Assembly (NCBI GenBank): GCA_037178625.1
Contig: CM074130.1
Coordinates: 2,480,001-2,544,000 of the forward strand
Direction of reading: 5' to 3'
DNA: 64,000 bases
DNA from: Skeletonema tropicum
Lineage: Eukaryota; Bacillariophyta; Thalassiosirophyceae; Thalassiosirales; Thalassiosiraceae
Below the pieces are notes generated by a model, which did no database searches, was not told the DNA's origin, and worked only from the letters and a program-made list of their open reading frames with translations. Positions 1 through 12,058 of this stretch are shown piece by piece. The translations under genes and the position numbers were made by a program. The number at the start of each line of letters is the position of its first letter. The stretch's first letter is position 1.

Positions 1-1422
1 AAATTGCCGCAGTAATTTATTCCATATTGCATGGGCGCTCTCAATGTTTTGCTCGTCAATACCACCAAGAGTGCCCCATAGACGGAGCTGTCTCACAAGA
101 TGTCCACCAAAAAGGAGATGGGCTTTCATAGAGCGTGTTAGTTTTGGCTTCCATCCACTAATTGGGCAATCATCTTTGCAAAGTTTGTAGACGAGTTCTT
201 TCAGTTCATCGGCATCCTTTTCCAGCAATGGGACCTTCTTATATGTCATTGTCGGGTATTTTGCTATAACAGCATCCCTTTTCCGTTTGTAACACTCCTT
301 TGTTGGTGCAAATGGTCGAAGTCCTCTGCCATTACTTCCCGGATCACGAGTGTCACAGGCAATAAACATCGCAACCCGTCGTAGTTGTTTTAGATTTATA
401 CCAGCGAATTTGCAGCAGGCTAGCGTTGTTTCAACGTCGAATCTATGGTGTGCATTCCATGTTTTGATAATGTATTTCTTTGGAATGCCATTCTTCAACC
501 GCCGCTGTATGAGTAACTCAAGCATTTCATCCTCAGTGTTGAAGCCGCCAGACTTGAGACTATCTAGCCAGTCACCTGCTTTCTTTGTCCGTGCACGTTT
601 ATTTCTTGTTGTTTCCTCGACTGCATAGGTCCCTGGCATCTTAGCAACAAGCATTGGTCGGTGTTTTGTAAATGATAATAACTTTGCAACTGGCACATCG
701 ACATCATGCTCATCAAACATCCATTGCAACAACATTCCAGCAACTCGTTAATCGTTATCATTCGGCGGTAGTTTACCATTGCGCGAGGTTTTTAATTTTT
801 GTTCGAACAGTGCAACAGCATCATCGGTAAGGTGACCATTGTGGTCGAAAATTACAATGCTTCCCGGATTGAGTCTCTTTGGCAGAAGAAGATCCACTTC
901 TGTCTCTTCTTGCTCTTCTGTTTCTTTCGACTGCTTGTTATTTGTAGCTTTGCTTTTCTTTTTCTTCTTTGCCGGCGAACCTCTTAATGACCGCATATCG
1001 ACAGGATGCGAGACTGGAGTAATAATTGTTGTTTCATCTTCGAATAGAGCCATGAAATCATTGTGTCGTTGCACTTTTCCACGATCAGGGTGGTCTTTCC
1101 ATGTCTGGTCCCAAGGCCGTTGACATTTCTTTTTTACGTTGGTCCCGCGTGTCCTGCTGATAAGGTCAGGGGTGAGGATGCCTCCAGCGTTATTTGGAGT
1201 ATAAAGGCAGCCATCACAGATGACTCTCTTGTGTGCGTTAACTGTTGGCTTTAATTGAAAATTGAAGCAATTACGACTCTCATCACGGCTGAAGAAGAAA
1301 TGTTTGGGGACTGAAAGCTTTGCAGGCGTGGTATCTTCTCCCCTTCTCGAACGTCGGGATGATCGGCCGCTCTCGCTCCTGCTGTTGCGGCCAGCAGAAG
1401 GGGTGGTTTGACCTGTCGACAT
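1..1422 (-). pseudogene. Array relic gene, copy 1 (3' part outside window)
   Basis: Only the 5' two thirds are visible. The first segment starts with ATG at 1422 and ends at TAA 748-750. The second continues in the same frame from four codons after the stop to the window edge. It is described in full at copy 4 (10047-12058). This copy has one residue change (Leu to Pro) in the first segment. Confidence 0.8.
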
Positions 1423-1478
1423 GGTTCGGAAGTGCTAGCGGAACTGTGCACCATCGTGAAATGCCGCTGTCCCTCCGA

Positions 1479-1508
1479 TGGCGCCACATTTTTATGCCTT
1501 GGCGCCAA
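1479..1508 (-). promoter_or_regulatory. Paired GGCGCC palindromes upstream of the relic gene
   Basis: An 8-bp palindrome TGGCGCCA (1479-1486) and a 10-bp palindrome TTGGCGCCAA (1499-1508) lie 57-87 bp upstream of the ATG of the relic gene. They recur in every unit that is not gapped there. The second resembles the E2F/DP core (TTTSGCGCC). Function is inference only. Confidence 0.3.
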
Positions 1509-1647
1509 AAAAACACTACATGCCACAAAAAAAATTTCAAATCATCCACACAATAAAATTAGCGGGTGGTGATTCTTTGTGGTGGAGTATCTTCTACACT
1601 CTTTTTACACAATTAAATCATCATGAGCATGCATGAGATATCAACCT

Positions 1648-1710
1648 GGGACAAGTTTGGGCAGAAATGGGACAAGTTTGGGCAGAAATGGGACAAGTTT
1701 GGGCAGAAAC
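1648..1710. repeat. 21-bp minisatellite, three copies
   Basis: Three contiguous 21-bp copies (core GGGACAAGTTTGGGCAG), the last differing by one base at its end. The same block recurs in the other units at 5123, 12284, 15760, 19236 and 22712. In unit 8 (26378-26419) only two copies remain. In unit 3 the block falls in the N gap. Confidence 0.95.
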
Positions 1711-2886
1711 GGAATATGGAAACACAGCAGCACAGGTACGCACCGAGCACCGAGCGATGTAGCATCACCACACAACGTTGTATCATTGTCTCATAAGAGA
1801 GGCAACTGAGGGTGGACGGTGGACATTCATTCTGCCGCTGATAGCAATGACTCTCAAAAACAGAGTGCTGATGGAATGAATCAACAATGGAGGAGGAGGG
1901 CTGGAGATTCAACCAGAACCAGGCGGGCGGGGCAAATACACATTACATCCTTCATCCTCATCAACACTGCAATTTTATCATCGTCTTGCCTCATAACTCA
2001 TAACGTAACTGCCATCCCAAGCATCGATTTACGTGACGGGCTGTATAGTAAGGATGGAAAGATCTGCATTATGTGGAAGCGCCAATGAACTCAAGGAAGC
2101 GTTTTGGGACATTCAATAAATGCTGTGACTAGTTTATCTTTGATCTTCTTACCGCAGAAGGAAGTGCCAAGTCATTATGGCTAGTTATCTAGTGGGCAAC
2201 AAATTGGGATTCATATTTTCCAAAATAACAATTGGTCAACTTGCATTGGGACTCTCTCGACATGACAATACCGTTGTTCTGCAGGATTACCAGTAGAATC
2301 CGACTCGATACGGAAGGTGGAAGGTGGCGACTGCAAGCGCTTGGATTATCGTGGATGCGATCAACCAGTGTTACTTTCAGTTTGTGTCGTTGGAAGTGGT
2401 GTAGTGGGTGCAGAGGATGGAAATGTAGCTATCGAAATTGGGCAGCAGCATCAAGGAGAGGCCTAGGTGATTGGTCATCCTGGTTGAGTTTGCAAGTAAT
2501 TCCTCTTGGCAGTTCTGGTGACTTTGTTAGTTTATGCGCCATGGTCATGACTGAATCATGATTCGTATATTCACTCGTCATGCATCATTGGCTGCATTTT
2601 CAGAAGTGTAAAGTCTTTCAATGATGCCGTTACTGAAGCCAAGGCTGTCCGTTCCACTGGCCCCTCGGCAGCGGAGATTGCCAAACTTCCCAAGTGGGAA
2701 ATGAATAGAAATGAATGCATGCATGGAGGGGGAGTACTTAGAAGTCAAAGTAAAGTAAATTCAAGTACTCGTAGATATCCATCCTATTACTAGAGCAATA
2801 ATACACGTGCCACAGCCAGGTCCAGCAAGCAATATCACAGAGTGATTGCTGTCCACTTTGAACTATTACATAGGAGTAACAATTAA
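1711..2886. other. Unit spacer with short exon-like stretches
   Basis: About 1.2 kb per unit with no convincing gene. Two plus-strand open stretches look coding-like. The first is an ATG-initiated 39-codon stretch at 2177-2296. The second is a 62-codon stretch at 2605-2793 that follows a good 3' splice-site sequence (TTTTCAG, ending at 2603). A 25-bp sequence (core AGTGATTGCTGTCCACTTTG) is present twice, 83 bp apart, from about 2834 and 2917. The second copy overlaps the 3' end of the relic gene. None of this proves a functional gene. Captured host exons are one explanation. Confidence 0.4.
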
Positions 2887-4897
2887 CTACGTACTAGAAC
2901 TTCTCCGAGAAAATACATCACGGAGTGATTGCTGTCCACTTTGAATTCCAATCTCACGAAGAATTTTGTTCTTAGTCTCTAAATCACTCATACCATCGTC
3001 TTTCCGTTTCTTCATAACTTTTGAATTCTCTCGGCAAGACTGTGAATACTTGATGTTGCCTTGCTTCTTTTGTCGCTTTGATGAAGCTGTGCTTGCACTT
3101 CAAGGTCGACAACCTGCGATTGATATCATTATCGAGATCGGTCGGCTCCAAATTGCACAACTCCTTCCACTGCTCGGCAGTGATGACCATGGCAGTAGCA
3201 GTCACTCCCCTGCAATACCTCATTGTTGATGTTGACTGCCAAAGGTCCAATCTCCAAACTATCATTCTGCAATCCTTCGATATCAAGTTCGTCACCGACA
3301 ATTCGACGTTGTGCCGGTCTTGCCCGAGGAAGCTCATTAGTATCATTGCCTCCACTCTTCAGATTGCGCTTGCCTTCTTCTTTGACACGTGCTATAATCA
3401 AATGCATAAAATCATCCGTCTGGAATAAGTACTCACGTAACACCTTCTTCTGAAGTTCCGTACCTCGAGTGACTCCAAATTGCCGCAGTAATTATTCCAT
3501 ATTGCATGGGCGCTCTCAATGTTTTGCTCGTCAATACCACCAAGAGTGCCCCATAGACGGAGCTGTCTCACAAGATGTCCACCAAAAAGGAGATGGGCTT
3601 TCATAGAGCGTGTTAGTTTTGGCTTCCATCCACTAATTGGGCAATCATCTTTGCAAAGTTTGTAGACGAGTTCTTTCAGTTCATCGGCATCCTTTTCCAG
3701 CAATGGGACCTTCTTATATGTCATTGTCGGGTATTTTGCTATAACAGCATCCCTTTTCCGTTTGTAACACTCCTTTGTTGGTGCAAATGGTCGAAGTCCT
3801 CTGCCATTACTTCCCGGATCACGAGTGTCACAGGCAATAAACATCGCAACCCGTCGTAGTTGTTTTAGATTTATACCAGCGAATTTGCAGCAGGCTAGCG
3901 TTGTTTCAACGTCGAATCTATGGTGTGCATTCCATGTTTTGATAATGTATTTCTTTGGAATGCCATTCTTCAACCGCCGCTGTATGAGTAACTCAAGCAT
4001 TTCATCCTCAGTGTTGAAGCCGCCAGACTTGAGACTATCTAGCCAGTCACCTGCTTTCTTTGTCCGTGCACGTTTATTTCTTGTTGTTTCCTCGACTGCA
4101 TAGGTCCCTGGCATCTTAGCAACAAGCATTGGTCGGTGTTTTGTAAATGATAATAACTTTGCAACTGGCACATCGACATCATGCTCATCAAACATCCATT
4201 GCAACAACATTCCAGCAACTCGTTAATCGTTATCATTCGGCGGTAGTTTACCATTGCGCGAGGTTTTTAATTTTTGTTCGAACAGTGCAACAGCATCATC
4301 GGTAAGGTGACCATTGTGGTCGAAAATTACAATGCTTCCCGGATTGAGTCTCTTTGGCAGAAGAAGATCCACTTCTGTCTCTTCTTGCTCTTCTGTTTCT
4401 TTCGACTGCTTGTTATTTGTAGCTTTGCTTTTCTTTTTCTTCTTTGCCGGCGAACCTCTTAATGACCGCATATCGACAGGATGCGAGACTGGAGTAATAA
4501 TTGTTGTTTCATCTTCGAATAGAGCCATGAAATCATTGTGTCGTTGCACTTTTCCACGATCAGGGTGGTCTTTCCATGTCTGGTCCCAAGGCCGTTGACA
4601 TTTCTTTTTTACGTTGGTCCCGCGTGTCCTGCTGATAAGGTCAGGGGTGAGGATGCCTCCAGCGTTATTTAGAGTATAAAGGCAGCCATCACAGATGACT
4701 CTCTTGTGTGCGTTAACTGTTGGCTTTAATTGAAAATTGAAGCAATTACGACTCTCATCACGGCTGAAGAAGAAATGTTTGGGGACTGAAAGCTTTGCAG
4801 GCGTGGTATCTTCTCCCCTTCTCGAACGTCGGGATGATCGGCCGCTCTCGCTCCTGCTGTTGCGGCCAGCAGAAGGGGTGGTTTGACCTGTCGACAT
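2887..4897 (-). pseudogene. Array relic gene, copy 2
   Basis: Same gene as copy 4 with an additional private 1-bp deletion at about 3490 (unit 2), which diverts the second segment into another frame ending at 3398. The two shared frame shifts fall near 3206 and 3100 here, and the final stop is at 2887-2889. Confidence 0.8.
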
Positions 4898-6951
4898 GGT
4901 TCGGAAGTGCTAGCGGAACTGTGCACCATCGTGAAATGCCGCTGTCCCTCCGATGGCGCCACATTTTTATGCCTTGGCGCCAAAAAAACACTACATGCCA
5001 CAAAAAAAATTTCAAATCATCCACACAATAAAATTAGCGGGTGGTGATTCTTTGTGGTGGAGTATCTTCTACACTCTTTTTACACAATTAAATCATCATG
5101 AGCATGCATGAGATATCAACCTGGGACAAGTTTGGGCAGAAATGGGACAAGTTTGGGCAGAAATGGGACAAGTTTGGGCAGAAACGGAATATGGAAACAC
5201 AGCAGCACAGGTACGCACCGAGCACCGAGCGATGTAGCATCACCACACAACGTTGTATCATTGTCTCATAAGAGAGGCAACTGAGGGTGGACGGTGGACA
5301 TTCATTCTGCCGCTGATAGCAATGACTCTCAAAAACAGAGTGCTGATGGAATGAATCAACAATGGAGGAGGAGGGCTGGAGATTCAACCAGAACCAGGCG
5401 GGCGGGGCAAATACACATTACATCCTTCATCCTCATCAACACTGCAATTTTATCATCGTCTTGCCTCATAACTCATAACGTAACTGCCATCCCAAGCATC
5501 GATTTACGTGACGGGCTGTATAGTAAGGATGGAAAGATCTGCATTATGTGGAAGCGCCAATGAACTCAAGGAAGCGTTTTGGGACATTCAATAAATGCTG
5601 TGACTAGTTTATCTTTGATCTTCTTACCGCAGAAGGAAGTGCCAAGTCATTATGGCTAGTTATCTAGTGGGCAACAAATTGGGATTCATATTTTCCAAAA
5701 TAACAATTGGTCAACTTGCATTGGGACTCTCTCGACATGACAATACCGTTGTTCTGCAGGATTACCAGTAGAATCCGACTCGATACGGAAGGTGGAAGGT
5801 GGCGACTGCAAGCGCTTGGATTATCGTGGATGCGATCAACCAGTGTTACTTTCAGTTTGTGTCGTTGGAAGTGGTGTAGTGGGTGCAGAGGATGGAAATG
5901 TAGCTATCGAAATTGGGCAGCAGCATCAAGGAGAGGCCTAGGTGATTGGTCATCCTGGTTGAGTTTGCAAGTAATTCCTCTTGGCAGTTCTGGTGACTTT
6001 GTTAGTTTATGCGCCATGGTCATGACTGAATCATGATTCGTATATTCACTCGTCATGCATCATTGGCTGCATTTTCAGAAGTGTAAAGTCTTTCAATGAT
6101 GCCGTTACTGAAGCCAAGGCTGTCCGTTCCACTGGCCCCTCGGCAGCGGAGATTGCCAAACTTCCCAAGTGGGAAATGAATAGAAATGAATGCATGCATG
6201 GAGGGGGAGTACTTAGAAGTCAAAGTAAAGTAAATTCAAGTACTCGTAGATATCCATCCTATTACTAGAGCAATAATACACGTGCCACAGCCAGGTCCAG
6301 CAAGCAATATCACAGAGTGATTGCTGTCCACTTTGAACTATTACATAGGAGTAACAATTAACTACGTACTAGAACTTCTCCGAGAAAATACATCACGGAG
6401 TGATTGCTGTCCACTTTGAATTCCAATCTCACGAAGAATTTTGTTCTTAGTCTCTAAATCACTCATACCATCGTCTTTCCGTTTCTTCATAACTTTTGAA
6501 TTCTCTCGGCAAGACTGTGAATACTTGATGTTGCCTTGCTTCTTTTGTCGCTTTGATGAAGCTGTGCTTGCACTTCAAGGTCGACAACCTGCGATTGATA
6601 TCATTATCGAGATCGGTCGGCTCCAAATTGCACAACTCCTTCCACTGCTCGGCAGTGATGACCATGGCAGTAGCAGTCACTCCCCTGCAATACCTCATTG
6701 TTGATGTTGACTGCCAAAGGTCCAATCTCCAAACTATCATTCTGCAATCCTTCGATATCAAGTTCGTCACCGACAATTCGACGTTGTGCCGGTCTTGCCC
6801 GAGGAAGCTCATTAGTATCATTGCCTCCACTCTTCAGATTGCGCTTGCCTTCTTCTTTGACACGTGCTATAATCAAATGCATAAAATCATCCGTCTGGAA
6901 TAAGTACTCACGTAACACCTTCTTCTGAAGTTCCGTACCTCGAGTGACTCC
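3477..6951. repeat. Tandem array unit 2 (3,475 bp)
   Basis: Same unit as 1-3476, one base shorter. The missing base is a T at about 3490, close to the start of the phased unit. The loss shifts the reading frame of the relic gene and shortens its second open segment in this copy only. Confidence 0.97.
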
Positions 6952-8351
6952 AAATTGCCGCAGTAATTAATTCCATATTGCATGGGCGCTCTCAATGTTT
7001 TGCTCGTCAATACCACCAAGAGTGCCCCATAGACGGAGCTGTCTCACAAGATGTCCACCAAAAAGGAGATGGGCTTTCATAGAGCGTGTTAGTTTTGGCT
7101 TCCATCCACTAATTGGGCAATCATCTTTGCAAAGTTTGTAGACGAGTTCTTTCAGTTCATCGGCATCCTTTTCCAGCAATGGGACCTTCTTATATGTCAT
7201 TGTCGGGTATTTTGCTATAACAGCATCCCTTTTCCGTTTGTAACACTCCTTTGTTGGTGCAAATGGTCGAAGTCCTCTGCCATTACTTCCCGGATCACGA
7301 GTGTCACAGGCAATAAACATCGCAACCCGTCGTAGTTGTTTTAGATTTATACCAGCGAATTTGCAGCAGGCTAGCGTTGTTTCAACGTCGAATCTATGGT
7401 GTGCATTCCATGTTTTGATAATGTATTTCTTTGGAATGCCATTCTTCAACCGCCGCTGTATGAGTAACTCAAGCATTTCATCCTCAGTGTTGAAGCCGCC
7501 AGACTTGAGACTATCTAGCCAGTCACCTGCTTTCTTTGTCCGTGCACGTTTATTTCTTGTTGTTTCCTCGACTGCATAGGTCCCTGGCATCTTAGCAACA
7601 AGCATTGGTCGGTGTTTTGTAAATGATAATAACTTTGCAACTGGCACATCGACATCATGCTCATCAAACATCCATTGCAACAACATTCCAGCAACTCGTT
7701 AATCGTTATCATTCGGCGGTAGTTTACCATTGCGCGAGGTTTTTAATTTTTGTTCGAACAGTGCAACAGCATCATCGGTAAGGTGACCATTGTGGTCGAA
7801 AATTACAATGCTTCCCGGATTGAGTCTCTTTGGCAGAAGAAGATCCACTTCTGTCTCTTCTTGCTCTTCTGTTTCTTTCGACTGCTTGTTATTTGTAGCT
7901 TTGCTTTTCTTTTTCTTCTTTGCCGGCGAACCTCTTAATGACCGCATATCGACAGGATGCGAGACTGGAGTAATAATTGTTGTTTCATCTTCGAATAGAG
8001 CCATGAAATCATTGTGTCGTTGCACTTTTCCACGATCAGGGTGGTCTTTCCATGTCTGGTCCCAAGGCCGTTGACATTTCTTTTTTACGTTGGTCCCGCG
8101 TGTCCTGCTGATAAGGTCAGGGGTGAGGATGCCTCCAGCGTTATTTAGAGTATAAAGGCAGCCATCACAGATGACTCTCTTGTGTGCGTTAACTGTTGGC
8201 TTTAATTGAAAATTGAAGCAATTACGACTCTCATCACGGCTGAAGAAGAAATGTTTGGGGACTGAAAGCTTTGCAGGCGTGGTATCTTCTCCCCTTCTCG
8301 AACGTCGGGATGATCGGCCGCTCTCGCTCCTGCTGTTGCGGCCAGCAGAAG
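6362..8351 (-). pseudogene. Array relic gene, copy 3 (5' end lost in gap)
   Basis: Same gene as copy 4. The first 22 nt of coding sequence lie in the N gap. A private substitution at about 6967 adds a stop after the Asn of the conserved E-x2-H-x2-WN stretch. No continuous reading across the gap can be claimed. Confidence 0.8.
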
Positions 8352-8851
8352 NNNNNNNNNNNNNNNNNNNNNNNNNNNNNNNNNNNNNNNNNNNNNNNNN
8401 NNNNNNNNNNNNNNNNNNNNNNNNNNNNNNNNNNNNNNNNNNNNNNNNNNNNNNNNNNNNNNNNNNNNNNNNNNNNNNNNNNNNNNNNNNNNNNNNNNNN
8501 NNNNNNNNNNNNNNNNNNNNNNNNNNNNNNNNNNNNNNNNNNNNNNNNNNNNNNNNNNNNNNNNNNNNNNNNNNNNNNNNNNNNNNNNNNNNNNNNNNNN
8601 NNNNNNNNNNNNNNNNNNNNNNNNNNNNNNNNNNNNNNNNNNNNNNNNNNNNNNNNNNNNNNNNNNNNNNNNNNNNNNNNNNNNNNNNNNNNNNNNNNNN
8701 NNNNNNNNNNNNNNNNNNNNNNNNNNNNNNNNNNNNNNNNNNNNNNNNNNNNNNNNNNNNNNNNNNNNNNNNNNNNNNNNNNNNNNNNNNNNNNNNNNNN
8801 NNNNNNNNNNNNNNNNNNNNNNNNNNNNNNNNNNNNNNNNNNNNNNNNNNN
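8352..8851. other. Assembly gap (500 N)
   Basis: Exactly 500 Ns, a conventional size for a gap of unknown length. From the other units about 315 bp of unit sequence are missing, covering the start of the relic gene, its upstream region and the 21-bp minisatellite. Confidence 1.
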
Positions 8852-8875
8852 GTCCGGTCGAGCTGCTGCGTACTA
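8852..8875. other. 24 bp unlike the repeat unit, at the gap edge
   Basis: These bases directly after the Ns match no part of the unit. From 8876 the canonical unit sequence resumes just after the minisatellite. They could be a contig-end artefact, cloning or adaptor residue, or the edge of an insertion hidden in the gap. Confidence 0.8.
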
Positions 8876-10046
8876 ATGGAAACACAGCAGCACAGGTACG
8901 CACCGAGCACCGAGCGATGTAGCATCACCACACAACGTTGTATCATTGTCTCATAAGAGAGGCAACTGAGGGTGGACGGTGGACATTCATTCTGCCGCTG
9001 ATAGCAATGACTCTCAAAAACAGAGTGCTGATGGAATGAATCAACAATGGAGGAGGAGGGCTGGAGATTCAACCAGAACCAGGCGGGCGGGGCAAATACA
9101 CATTACATCCTTCATCCTCATCAACACTGCAATTTTATCATCGTCTTGCCTCATAACTCATAACGTAACTGCCATCCCAAGCATCGATTTACGTGACGGG
9201 CTGTATAGTAAGGATGGAAAGATCTGCATTATGTGGAAGCGCCAATGAACTCAAGGAAGCGTTTTGGGACATTCAATAAATGCTGTGACTAGTTTATCTT
9301 TGATCTTCTTACCGCAGAAGGAAGTGCCAAGTCATTATGGCTAGTTATCTAGTGGGCAACAAATTGGGATTCATATTTTCCAAAATAACAATTGGTCAAC
9401 TTGCATTGGGACTCTCTCGACATGACAATACCGTTGTTCTGCAGGATTACCAGTAGAATCCGACTCGATACGGAAGGTGGAAGGTGGCGACTGCAAGCGC
9501 TTGGATTATCGTGGATGCGATCAACCAGTGTTACTTTCAGTTTGTGTCGTTGGAAGTGGTGTAGTGGGTGCAGAGGATGGAAATGTAGCTATCGAAATTG
9601 GGCAGCAGCATCAAGGAGAGGCCTAGGTGATTGGTCATCCTGGTTGAGTTTGCAAGTAATTCCTCTTGGCAGTTCTGGTGACTTTGTTAGTTTATGCGCC
9701 ATGGTCATGACTGAATCATGATTCGTATATTCACTCGTCATGCATCATTGGCTGCATTTTCAGAAGTGTAAAGTCTTTCAATGATGCCGTTACTGAAGCC
9801 AAGGCTGTCCGTTCCACTGGCCCCTCGGCAGCGGAGATTGCCAAACTTCCCAAGTGGGAAATGAATAGAAATGAATGCATGCATGGAGGGGGAGTACTTA
9901 GAAGTCAAAGTAAAGTAAATTCAAGTACTCGTAGATATCCATCCTATTACTAGAGCAATAATACACGTGCCACAGCCAGGTCCAGCAAGCAATATCACAG
10001 AGTGATTGCTGTCCACTTTGAACTATTACATAGGAGTAACAATTAA

Positions 10047-12058
10047 CTACGTACTAGAACTTCTCCGAGAAAATACATCACGGAGTGATTGCTGTCCACT
10101 TTGAATTCCAATCTCACGAAGAATTTTGTTCTTAGTCTCTAAATCACTCATACCATCGTCTTTCCGTTTCTTCATAACTTTTGAATTCTCTCGGCAAGAC
10201 TGTGAATACTTGATGTTGCCTTGCTTCTTTTGTCGCTTTGATGAAGCTGTGCTTGCACTTCAAGGTCGACAACCTGCGATTGATATCATTATCGAGATCG
10301 GTCGGCTCCAAATTGCACAACTCCTTCCACTGCTCGGCAGTGATGACCATGGCAGTAGCAGTCACTCCCCTGCAATACCTCATTGTTGATGTTGACTGCC
10401 AAAGGTCCAATCTCCAAACTATCATTCTGCAATCCTTCGATATCAAGTTCGTCACCGACAATTCGACGTTGTGCCGGTCTTGCCCGAGGAAGCTCATTAG
10501 TATCATTGCCTCCACTCTTCAGATTGCGCTTGCCTTCTTCTTTGACACGTGCTATAATCAAATGCATAAAATCATCCGTCTGGAATAAGTACTCACGTAA
10601 CACCTTCTTCTGAAGTTCCGTACCTCGAGTGACTCCAAATTGCCGCAGTAATTTATTCCATATTGCATGGGCGCTCTCAATGTTTTGCTCGTCAATACCA
10701 CCAAGAGTGCCCCATAGACGGAGCTGTCTCACAAGATGTCCACCAAAAAGGAGATGGGCTTTCATAGAGCGTGTTAGTTTTGGCTTCCATCCACTAATTG
10801 GGCAATCATCTTTGCAAAGTTTGTAGACGAGTTCTTTCAGTTCATCGGCATCCTTTTCCAGCAATGGGACCTTCTTATATGTCATTGTCGGGTATTTTGC
10901 TATAACAGCATCCCTTTTCCGTTTGTAACACTCCTTTGTTGGTGCAAATGGTCGAAGTCCTCTGCCATTACTTCCCGGATCACGAGTGTCACAGGCAATA
11001 AACATCGCAACCCGTCGTAGTTGTTTTAGATTTATACCAGCGAATTTGCAGCAGGCTAGCGTTGTTTCAACGTCGAATCTATGGTGTGCATTCCATGTTT
11101 TGATAATGTATTTCTTTGGAATGCCATTCTTCAACCGCCGCTGTATGAGTAACTCAAGCATTTCATCCTCAGTGTTGAAGCCGCCAGACTTGAGACTATC
11201 TAGCCAGTCACCTGCTTTCTTTGTCCGTGCACGTTTATTTCTTGTTGTTTCCTCGACTGCATAGGTCCCTGGCATCTTAGCAACAAGCATTGGTCGGTGT
11301 TTTGTAAATGATAATAACTTTGCAACTGGCACATCGACATCATGCTCATCAAACATCCATTGCAACAACATTCCAGCAACTCGTTAATCGTTATCATTCG
11401 GCGGTAGTTTACCATTGCGCGAGGTTTTTAATTTTTGTTCGAACAGTGCAACAGCATCATCGGTAAGGTGACCATTGTGGTCGAAAATTACAATGCTTCC
11501 CGGATTGAGTCTCTTTGGCAGAAGAAGATCCACTTCTGTCTCTTCTTGCTCTTCTGTTTCTTTCGACTGCTTGTTATTTGTAGCTTTGCTTTTCTTTTTC
11601 TTCTTTGCCGGCGAACCTCTTAATGACCGCATATCGACAGGATGCGAGACTGGAGTAATAATTGTTGTTTCATCTTCGAATAGAGCCATGAAATCATTGT
11701 GTCGTTGCACTTTTCCACGATCAGGGTGGTCTTTCCATGTCTGGTCCCAAGGCCGTTGACATTTCTTTTTTACGTTGGTCCCGCGTGTCCTGCTGATAAG
11801 GTCAGGGGTGAGGATGCCTCCAGCGTTATTTAGAGTATAAAGGCAGCCATCACAGATGACTCTCTTGTGTGCGTTAACTGTTGGCTTTAATTGAAAATTG
11901 AAGCAATTACGACTCTCATCACGGCTGAAGAAGAAATGTTTGGGGACTGAAAGCTTTGCAGGCGTGGTATCTTCTCCCCTTCTCGAACGTCGGGATGATC
12001 GGCCGCTCTCGCTCCTGCTGTTGCGGCCAGCAGAAGGGGTGGTTTGACCTGTCGACAT
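10047..12058 (-). pseudogene. Array relic gene, copy 4 (canonical): possible transposase-derived protein
   Basis: Reference copy. Segment 1 (11384-12058, 224 codons) starts with ATG. It has a Ser/Arg-rich N-terminus, a CDGC motif and a Lys-rich tract resembling a nuclear localisation signal. A single TAA (11384-11386) interrupts it, and the same frame continues through R-V-A-G into segment 2. Segment 2 is basic and includes an E-x2-H-x2-WN motif followed by a Leu-rich helix. Reading remains protein-like only if one base is skipped near 10366 and again near 10260. It then ends in a Lys-rich tail at TAG 10047-10049. The total is about 668 residues. I do not recognise the family with confidence. 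The E-x2-H pattern in a helical C-terminus recalls the last acidic residue of some eukaryotic DDE transposases, but no complete D-D-E set is visible. Confidence 0.7.

Larger units (their letters stand above)
1..3476. repeat. Tandem array unit 1 (3,476 bp)
   Basis: First visible unit of a direct tandem array. The window opens at the same base at which the later units were phased here (the AAATTGCCGCAG landmark recurs at 3477, 6952, 10637, 14113, 17589, 21065 and 24541). The array therefore continues left of the window. Unit 1 carries one private base noticed when reading (G at 1196 where the others have A), which changes one codon of the relic gene. Each unit holds a minus-strand gene relic of about 2 kb, its upstream region, a three-copy 21-bp minisatellite and about 1.2 kb of spacer. 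Phasing is arbitrary, so the relic gene crosses the chosen unit boundary. Confidence 0.97.
6952..10636. repeat. Tandem array unit 3, interrupted by an N gap
   Basis: Same unit, with 500 Ns at 8352-8851. Comparison with unit 2 shows that 315 bp of real unit sequence are absent here, replaced by the 500 Ns plus 24 unrelated bases (8852-8875), hence the apparent length of 3,685 bp. A T-to-A change at about 6967, almost the same site as the unit 2 deletion, creates a stop in the relic gene. Confidence 0.95.

Noticed and set aside
8200..8960. Long open frames running through the N gap
   Set aside because: They are open only because Ns cannot give stops; no real reading across 8352-8851 can be claimed.
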